Assembly (NCBI GenBank): GCA_002413785.1
Contig: DHXR01000040.1
Span: 29,781 to 93,780 of the forward strand
Length of the DNA stretch: 64,000 bases
Reading direction: 5' to 3'
Origin: Mucilaginibacter sp. UBA5151
GTDB taxonomy: Bacteria > Bacteroidota > Bacteroidia > Sphingobacteriales > Sphingobacteriaceae
The position numbers were made by a program, and so were the translations under genes. Of this stretch, positions 59,000-64,000 are shown one piece after another (within the stretch, counting starts at the first letter, position 1; every line of letters begins with the position of its first letter). The notes beneath the pieces are model-generated. The model was not told where the DNA came from. It did no database searches and saw only the letters and a list, made by a program, of their open reading frames with translations.

Positions 59000-60124
59000 A
59001 TGAGATTTATTGTTTCTACATCAACATTACTCAGGCAACTGCAGGCTGTTAGCGGCGCATTGAGCAATAGCACCGTATTGCCCATACTGGAGAACTTTTT
59101 GTTCGAGATAAAAGATGGAAACTTAACCATTTCGGCGACTGACCTGCAAACCAGCATGACCACTTCTTTAACCGTTGAAGCTAAGGAGAATGGCCGGATT
59201 GCCATACCGTCGCGCATTTTGTTAGAGACATTAAAATCACTGCCCGAGCAGCCTATTACTTTTTCTGTTGACGATAAAACCTTTGCAATTGAAATAAATG
59301 CAGGCGACGGAAAATATAAGCTTAGCGGTGAAAATGGCGAAGACTTCCCGAAAATACCGGTTGTTGAAAATGCATCTTCAGTAAATTTGCCGGCATCGGT
59401 ATTAGCTGAGGCTATTAATAAGACCATTTTTGCTGTCAGTAACGATGAACTGCGCCCGGCTATGACAGGGGTTTACTGCCAGTTATCAAGCCAGTACCTT
59501 ACTTTTGTTGCAACTGACGCGCATAAACTGGTTCGTTACCGCCGTTTGGATGCGAAAGCTGCCAGTACAACTTCTTTTATATTGCCTAAAAAGGCGTTGA
59601 CCCTGTTAAAAACTTCGTTGCCATCTGATGATGTGAATGTTTCTGTTGAATATAACAGCACCAGCGCATTTTTTAAGTTTGGAAACATTAACCTGGTTTG
59701 CCGTTTAATTGACGAGCGTTACCCGGATTACGAAGCCGTTATCCCGTTAAACAATCCCAATAAATTAACTATTGACCGCCAGGCTTTTTTAGGGTCGCTG
59801 AGCAGGGTTGCTATTTATGCCAACAAAACTACGCACCAGGTAAGGCTAAAGATCAACGGCAGTGAATTGAATATATCCTCAGAGGATATTGATTTTGCCA
59901 ACGAGGCCCATGAGCGTTTGAGCTGCCAGTACGAAGGCGAGGATATGGAAATTGGCTTTAACGCCCGTTTTTTAATTGAAATGCTGAAGAATTTAAGCTG
60001 CGAAGAAGTATTGCTGGAAATGTCGACCCCTAACCGGGCGGGTTTATTACTACCCCAGGGCGGCGATGAAAACGAAGATGTTTTAATGCTGGTAATGCCC
60101 GTAATGCTTAACAGCTACGCATAG
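59000..60124 (+). CDS. dnaN: DNA polymerase III sliding clamp (beta subunit)
   Basis: 374 residues from the ATG at 59000 (MRFIVSTSTLLRQLQAVSGA), a typical length. Three clamp domains are recognisable: VLPILENFLFEIKDGNLTIS, DELRPAMTGVYCQL with FVATDAHKLVRYRR, and the C-terminal SCEEVLLEMSTPNRAGLLLP ending VMPVMLNSYA. Essential processivity factor. A start six codons earlier (58982) is rejected because MRFIVS is the conserved beginning. Preceded by gldFG, with its own -7 box. Confidence 0.97.
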   Translation: MRFIVSTSTLLRQLQAVSGALSNSTVLPILENFLFEIKDGNLTISATDLQTSMTTSLTVEAKENGRIAIPSRILLETLKSLPEQPITFSVDDKTFAIEINAGDGKYKLSGENGEDFPKIPVVENASSVNLPASVLAEAINKTIFAVSNDELRPAMTGVYCQLSSQYLTFVATDAHKLVRYRRLDAKAASTTSFILPKKALTLLKTSLPSDDVNVSVEYNSTSAFFKFGNINLVCRLIDERYPDYEAVIPLNNPNKLTIDRQAFLGSLSRVAIYANKTTHQVRLKINGSELNISSEDIDFANEAHERLSCQYEGEDMEIGFNARFLIEMLKNLSCEEVLLEMSTPNRAGLLLPQGGDENEDVLMLVMPVMLNSYA

Positions 60125-60132
60125 AGAAGTGT

Positions 60133-60222
60133 GAATTATTGAATTATTGATTTATTGAATTTGGGCTTATTTATTTATGATTGATCAATTCGTTACTTAC
60201 TAAATCAATAATTCAGCAATTC
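60133..60222. repeat. Intergenic hairpin, GAATTATTGATTTA word family
   Basis: GAATTATTGAATTATTGATTTA (60133-60154) pairs with 60201-60222 at 20 of 22 positions. The same TTATTGAAT word series occurs at 36789-36826. A classical terminator for dnaN follows separately at 60247, so this hairpin is not that terminator. Confidence 0.75.
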
Positions 60223-60246
60223 AACAATTCAATAATTAAAAAACAG

Positions 60247-60275
60247 GTCCGGCATCAAAACCGGACTTTTTTGTT
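60247..60275 (+). terminator. Intrinsic terminator of dnaN
   Basis: GTCCGG (60247-60252) - CATCAAAA - CCGGAC (60261-60266) followed by TTTTTT. Confidence 0.85.
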
Positions 60276-60323
60276 CAATAACATAACAAAACTTATAATA
60301 AGCAGTTATAGTAGCATTTAGAT

Positions 60324-61010
60324 ATGAAGAATACCGCTTACCTGATTTTGCTGTTTACCGCCCTGTTAATTGGCTTATATTCCTGTAAAAACAATGATGA
60401 GGTTTTCCCCAACGTTAAGTACACCTATATTACAGTAATCAATGCGGGGGCCGATACGCTTAATTTTTATTTGAACGGCACCCGACAAAATAATGCATCA
60501 AGTATATTTCCCGCCGGGGCTTTGGAACTACAGATTGTTCCGGCAGGTTTGCAAAATTATGCGTTTAAAAAAACAGGGCAGTCAGTTGTGTTGTTTGGTT
60601 TACCATTGAATTTAACTTTTAATACGCTTAATTCGGTATATATAACCGGCGAATCAGCAAATAGCGTATTTAAAACAGTCGATACCATACCGCAGTTGAA
60701 TACAGCACAGACTGATACGCTTGCAGTAAGATTTGTTAATGCTGCGCCGGATGCGGGTAACTTAAATGTTTTTGTTGGTGACACTGTTAAATTTAATTCG
60801 GCTGCATTTAAGTCCTCGTCAGTATTTTATTTGACAGGCAGAGGAAAAAAAAAGGTGACAGTTTATTTAGCCGGCGCAGCTATACCAATAATTGATACTG
60901 CAATTATCTTTCAACCAGCCGTTAGTTATACTTTATTTGCAAAAGGATTATTAAATGGAAAGGGTAACGCGGCATTTGGTTTAGGTTTACTGATTAATCA
61001 AATTCCTTAA
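60324..61010 (+). CDS. DUF4397-family lipoprotein (first of a pair)
   Basis: 228 residues with a lipoprotein signal (LILLFTALLIGLYSC, Cys about residue 21). The mature part shows the DUF4397 signature VRFVNAAPDAGNLNVFVGDT, with an Ig-like beta pattern; the first 100 residues are a second, weaker copy of the fold (YTYITVINAGADTLNFYLNG). Surface lipoprotein of unknown role. It is followed 16 bases later by a related gene. Confidence 0.82.
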   Translation: MKNTAYLILLFTALLIGLYSCKNNDEVFPNVKYTYITVINAGADTLNFYLNGTRQNNASSIFPAGALELQIVPAGLQNYAFKKTGQSVVLFGLPLNLTFNTLNSVYITGESANSVFKTVDTIPQLNTAQTDTLAVRFVNAAPDAGNLNVFVGDTVKFNSAAFKSSSVFYLTGRGKKKVTVYLAGAAIPIIDTAIIFQPAVSYTLFAKGLLNGKGNAAFGLGLLINQIP

Positions 61011-61026
61011 AATTAAAAGAATACAG

Positions 61027-61749
61027 ATGGCGGGTAGAAATAAAAATAGTTTATTGATCTTTTTGTTCTTGTTTGCCGCTGGCGCAATGCTTTTACTGAT
61101 GATTTCCTCCTGCGGAAAGCAAAGCGGCGCGAGCCGAAGCGGTTTGAATATACAATACCGTGTTTTTAATTTAAGTCCCGACCTGGGCCCTGTTAATTTA
61201 TTTATAAATTTTAACCAGGTAAATGCTTCAGGCAACCCTTTTATTTTTGGAGTGGACCATGGTTATTTTTATGTGCCTTCTACAGATACGCCATATCAAT
61301 TCAGAATGGCTACAGTAGCGGGCACTCCCGTATTAAACAGGGACGATATTTTGAAATCGGGCGCCAAGTACACCATATTCATTACAGGTTCGTATGGCAA
61401 TAATCCCTTATACCCTATTTTCACTGTGGATACTGCCGCGTTGCCTGCCACCGGAAGGGGAAAATTGCGATTTGTTGATGCATCGCCCTCAGCAACCGGC
61501 GGGCTGGATGTGTATGCAAACGATACCCTGGCATTTAGCGGGGTAACTTATAAAAACGTTTCAACATATCTTGAGTTACCGGTTGGCAATTATGATATCA
61601 AAATAAAACCAACGGGTTTAACAACAACCTTGAACGAACAGCCGGTAGTAACCATACAGGATGGCAGGTTATACACCTTATATGCATACGGTTATACCAT
61701 GCGTGCCGACTCCGCGGCATTTAACGCCGGTATTATAACTAACAAGTAG
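61027..61749 (+). CDS. DUF4397-family lipoprotein (second of a pair)
   Basis: 240 residues with a long hydrophobic leader and a lipobox in LLLMISSC (Cys about residue 29). DUF4397 motifs LRFVDASPSATGGLDVYAND and YRVFNLSPDLGPVNLFINFN occur in two domains, paralogous to the gene just upstream. Together they form a two-gene unit; binding or adhesion roles are guesses only. Confidence 0.82.
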   Translation: MAGRNKNSLLIFLFLFAAGAMLLLMISSCGKQSGASRSGLNIQYRVFNLSPDLGPVNLFINFNQVNASGNPFIFGVDHGYFYVPSTDTPYQFRMATVAGTPVLNRDDILKSGAKYTIFITGSYGNNPLYPIFTVDTAALPATGRGKLRFVDASPSATGGLDVYANDTLAFSGVTYKNVSTYLELPVGNYDIKIKPTGLTTTLNEQPVVTIQDGRLYTLYAYGYTMRADSAAFNAGIITNK

Positions 61750-61776
61750 ATGATCAACTAATCACCAAATTATTTA

Positions 61777-61784
61777 TATTTTTG
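61777..61784 (+). promoter_or_regulatory. -7 box TATTTTTG of the DedA gene
   Basis: Exact TAnnTTTG match, 16 bases before the TTG start. Confidence 0.45.
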
Positions 61785-61800
61785 AGCAAAATTAAAAGCA

Positions 61801-62457
61801 TTGGAAATACTTAAAAGCCTCATCGATTTTATATTTCATATTGATAAGCACCTGGAAGCTATTATCAATCAGTACCATGCAGCAACTTACCTTATATTAT
61901 TTGCCATAATTTTTGCCGAAACCGGCTTTGTAGTAACGCCATTTTTACCCGGCGATTCCTTATTATTTGCGGCGGGCGCGTTAATTGCCGCCGGAAATAC
62001 AGGCTTAAGTATTTATGTGCTGGCGCTGATATTGATTGTTGCTGCCTTTACCGGCAATACCATAAATTATTTACTGGGCGGATATTTAGGTCACAAAGTA
62101 TTTAAGAAAGAAAACAAGATATTAAAACTGGAGTACTATGAGAAAACCCATGCTTTTTTTGAGAAGCATGGCGCGCTTGCTGTAATATTCAGTCGTTTTA
62201 TGCCAATTATCCGCACTATTGCGCCTTTTGTTGCCGGAGTGAGCGGCATGTCGTTTTTAAAATACAGCTGGTATAACATTATCGGCGGGACGGCATGGAT
62301 CATTGTTTTTCTTTTCGCCGGCTATTTTCTGGGAAATGTCCCGTTTTTTAAAGCACATTTCGCTTTTGTTGGGGTGGTGATTATTTTGTTGTCAATTATC
62401 CCGCCAATTTTTGCTGCAATAAAGAGCCGTATGGCTAAGAAACCGGCTGCCCGATAA
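61801..62457 (+). CDS. dedA: DedA-family membrane protein
   Basis: 218 residues of an undecaprenyl-phosphate/phospholipid-flippase-type DedA protein. Motifs: IIFAETGFVVTPFLPGDSLL, GNTINYLLGGYLGHKV, FFEKHGALAVIFSRFMPIIR (the conserved R/P segment) and VAGVSGMSFLKYSWYNIIGG. The start is TTG, as no ATG is available at the conserved N-terminus. It converges on the S1/P1-like gene, with 37 bases between. Confidence 0.94.
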   Translation: MEILKSLIDFIFHIDKHLEAIINQYHAATYLILFAIIFAETGFVVTPFLPGDSLLFAAGALIAAGNTGLSIYVLALILIVAAFTGNTINYLLGGYLGHKVFKKENKILKLEYYEKTHAFFEKHGALAVIFSRFMPIIRTIAPFVAGVSGMSFLKYSWYNIIGGTAWIIVFLFAGYFLGNVPFFKAHFAFVGVVIILLSIIPPIFAAIKSRMAKKPAAR

Positions 62458-62494
62458 TCCCGAATTTCTTTTTTGCCTGTTTTGTTTCCTTTGG

Positions 62495-63481
62495 CTAAGG
62501 TTTACTGCTTTTACGCTCATGGCTATTAGCTAAAGGTAATAATTTTCCGGCCTTGTACAATGCTTCTTCATGTTGCAATTGTTTGATTTGTGCATCGGTC
62601 AATGGTTGTTTAATCAGTTTGTCCAAATCAGGTTGCCCCGCATCCACCCAGGCCGAGTACCAGTAACTGCCCACTGCCAGTATAGCCGACCGCATCCGGC
62701 GCTCTACCATGCCCCTGAGCATTTTATGATATGCTTTAGCGTATGCAACTGAATATTCCTTAACCTGCCTGTTCCCGCGGCGTTCCTGAATAAACTTCTT
62801 ATCGGCAGGAAAAGACCTGTTTAAGATCCGCTCAAAACGCAAAACCGAATCTACCTCATTAAACGACCTGTGGCATATTTTAAAAGCCTCTGCCAGGGGA
62901 TCTTCAATATAGCGGGCCTTACCTGCATAATACCCGTAATGATCACCGAAAAGTTCGGGTAAGCGGCTTTCCCATAAGGCATGTATCCCTGTTTGCCCGG
63001 TTAATTGCCCGTTGTAGTTTTGGGTTAGGTGTAGCGGCACATGCGCATCAGCAATGTAATGGCCTAAATTTGCCGAAGTATTTATTATAGCAAGCGTATC
63101 ATGCGTTTTAAATGCCTTTACCAGCCTGTAATAATTGAACTGTATTACCCAGGGCAGCGTACCATATTTATTTAATGTATCTGCCGAATATTTAATTGCA
63201 GCGTCATCCCAATTTTGGGGAATTTTTGAAAAAGGATTTTTACCATAATGATCCGCGTTCAAATAATGCCGGGGGGCTTCTGTTGAGTCAACGTACCTGC
63301 GTTTGTCTGCGCTGATGGCATGTTCAGTGATGTAGTCAATATTGGCCCTGTAAAACCCTCCCATGGCCCCGGGCAGCGCAAAAACAGCCAGCCTGTTGAT
63401 GCGGTAATGCGCGTAAAATCCCCAGGAAGAGCAAAGGAACAGCAGTATTAGTCCGCAGATAAGCCTTAGGATTTGTTTCAT
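62495..63481 (-). CDS. S1/P1-nuclease/zinc-phospholipase C-like exported protein
   Basis: 328 residues with a signal peptide ending CSSWG; Trp20 would become the mature N-terminus, as in S1/P1 nucleases where Trp1 binds zinc. Further metal-ligand candidates are His in SSWGFYAHYRIN, His in ANLGHYIADAHVPLHLTQNY (the conserved GHxxxDxHxPxH motif), and Asp/His elsewhere. Substrate is nucleic acid or phospholipid; sequence alone does not decide. No partner gene is evident. Confidence 0.8.
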   Translation of the reverse strand: MKQILRLICGLILLFLCSSWGFYAHYRINRLAVFALPGAMGGFYRANIDYITEHAISADKRRYVDSTEAPRHYLNADHYGKNPFSKIPQNWDDAAIKYSADTLNKYGTLPWVIQFNYYRLVKAFKTHDTLAIINTSANLGHYIADAHVPLHLTQNYNGQLTGQTGIHALWESRLPELFGDHYGYYAGKARYIEDPLAEAFKICHRSFNEVDSVLRFERILNRSFPADKKFIQERRGNRQVKEYSVAYAKAYHKMLRGMVERRMRSAILAVGSYWYSAWVDAGQPDLDKLIKQPLTDAQIKQLQHEEALYKAGKLLPLANSHERKSSKP

Positions 63482-63483
63482 TT

Positions 63484-63568
63484 AAGTTGTAAGGGTTGTA
63501 GATGTTGTAAGTGTTGTAATAAGTTGAAATAAGTTATAAGGGTTGTAATGGGTTGAAAAGGTTAAAAG
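63484..63568. repeat. Single-arm GTTGTAAGGG word repeat
   Basis: A run of AAGTTGTAAGGGTTGTAGATG-type words, same family as the left arm at 36201-36240, just upstream of the S1/P1-like gene. No complementary arm is visible. Confidence 0.6.
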
Positions 63569-63592
63569 TATTGAATTAATATCACTACCAAT

Positions 63593-63955
63593 TTAGTCTC
63601 CCTTCTTTTTAAGAAAGGCGATGTATCCGTTCAGTAATTTAAAACATTCATAATACTTTTCCCTCAAATGTCTTAGCTGATCGGTATTAATAATCATTTC
63701 ATCCGATGCGCAAATTAAATGATCTAATACTTCGTTTAGTGATCCCCGTGCATTGCGGCAAAATTTTAAATTGTCCTGATAATGAAATCTTCCGTGCCCT
63801 TCGGCTATGTTTGCAGTAACAGATCGTGAAGAACGTTTCAATTGATCAATTAATCTGAATTTTTCGTCATCCGGGAATTTTTTTAGCAATTCAGAAATTT
63901 CAATTCTTAATTGTCTGCATTTTTTCCACACCTCTAAATCCTCAAAGCCATCCAT
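63593..63955 (-). CDS. Four-helix-bundle protein (23S rRNA-associated IVP family)
   Basis: 120 residues. FEDLEVWKKCRQL at the start and DQLKRSSRSVTANIAEGHGR are the typical signatures of the four-helix-bundle family often annotated as S23 or IVP-encoded protein. Members occur widely in Bacteroidota; some are linked to 23S rRNA intervening sequences, most are free-standing. Function unknown. It is not next to an rRNA gene here. Confidence 0.9.
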   Translation of the reverse strand: MDGFEDLEVWKKCRQLRIEISELLKKFPDDEKFRLIDQLKRSSRSVTANIAEGHGRFHYQDNLKFCRNARGSLNEVLDHLICASDEMIINTDQLRHLREKYYECFKLLNGYIAFLKKKGD

Positions 63956-64000
63956 ATTGATTATTTTTAAATTAGTGATAACAATAGTTCGTTAAAGTTT

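Noticed and set aside
60133..60275. Treating the long hairpin after dnaN as the dnaN terminator
   Set aside because: A compact GC-rich stem with a T-run lies just downstream (60247-60275) and fits the terminator role better.
63593..63955. Four-helix-bundle gene as an rRNA intervening-sequence element
   Set aside because: No rRNA sequence surrounds it, so it is treated as a free-standing family member.
1..64000. tRNA, rRNA, phage, integrase or restriction-modification genes
   Set aside because: None recognised on either strand by eye; small structured RNAs could have been missed without a covariance search.

Overview
The window comes from a Bacteroidota chromosome, most likely a Sphingobacteriaceae member (Mucilaginibacter/Pedobacter-like). 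The evidence is gldA plus a gldF-gldG fusion, PorT and a PorG-like protein (gliding/type IX secretion), bacillithiol BshB1, DUF4294/DUF4397/DUF4783/DUF6922-like families, weak Shine-Dalgarno sites, and promoters with the Bacteroidota -7 box TAnnTTTG. About 64 genes are called. No rRNA, tRNA, CRISPR array, transposase, integrase or phage gene was seen.

Layout. 1-8.7 kb: TPR protein, lipoprotein, gpmI, DUF4783 protein, nadC, plsY, a gene remnant, pabB, purA, a DUF6922-like gene and fur. 8.8-16.7 kb: spoT/relA, DUF4294-gpx-bshB1, a hypothetical, lysine aminotransferase, amtB. 16.7-25.4 kb: membrane arm of respiratory complex I (nuoH-I-J-K-L-M-N), with a foreign-looking secreted ORF between nuoK and nuoL and three 109-bp repeats between nuoI and nuoH; the peripheral-arm genes are not here. 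25.5-36.8 kb: an envelope cluster on the minus strand (hydrolase, CBS, nadK, PorG-like, uppS, bamA, skp, skp, murI), interrupted by an orphan exbD, a small membrane protein and a 42-bp repeat array. 36.9-39.4 kb: SDR, porT, ubiE. 39.6-48.0 kb (plus strand): Gfo/Idh oxidoreductase, DUF1080 hydrolase, FAH protein, M23 peptidase, bcp, an ECF sigma factor with putative anti-sigma and CpxP-like partners, an aminotransferase. 48.9-53.7 kb: two GT4 glycosyltransferases facing a GH130-like enzyme. 53.7-60.1 kb: DUF58, trxA, gldA, five palindromes plus an orphan HigA-like regulator, gldFG, dnaN. 60.3-64 kb: two DUF4397 lipoproteins, DedA, S1/P1-nuclease-like protein, four-helix-bundle protein.

How the genes work together. 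Most are housekeeping: glycolysis, NAD and purine synthesis, lipid and peptidoglycan precursors, outer-membrane biogenesis, energy coupling, stringent response, replication clamp.

The unusual material is mostly non-coding. Many gaps are filled by long hairpins whose arms are built from an iterated 6-10 base word, with a different word family at different loci and several families recurring in the window. Five TCACAAATTGTGA palindromes precede an orphan antitoxin-like gene inside the gld locus. At several genes the TAnnTTTG box lies only 4-6 bases before the start codon, implying leaderless transcripts. All functional statements are read from sequence and family knowledge; nothing was searched.
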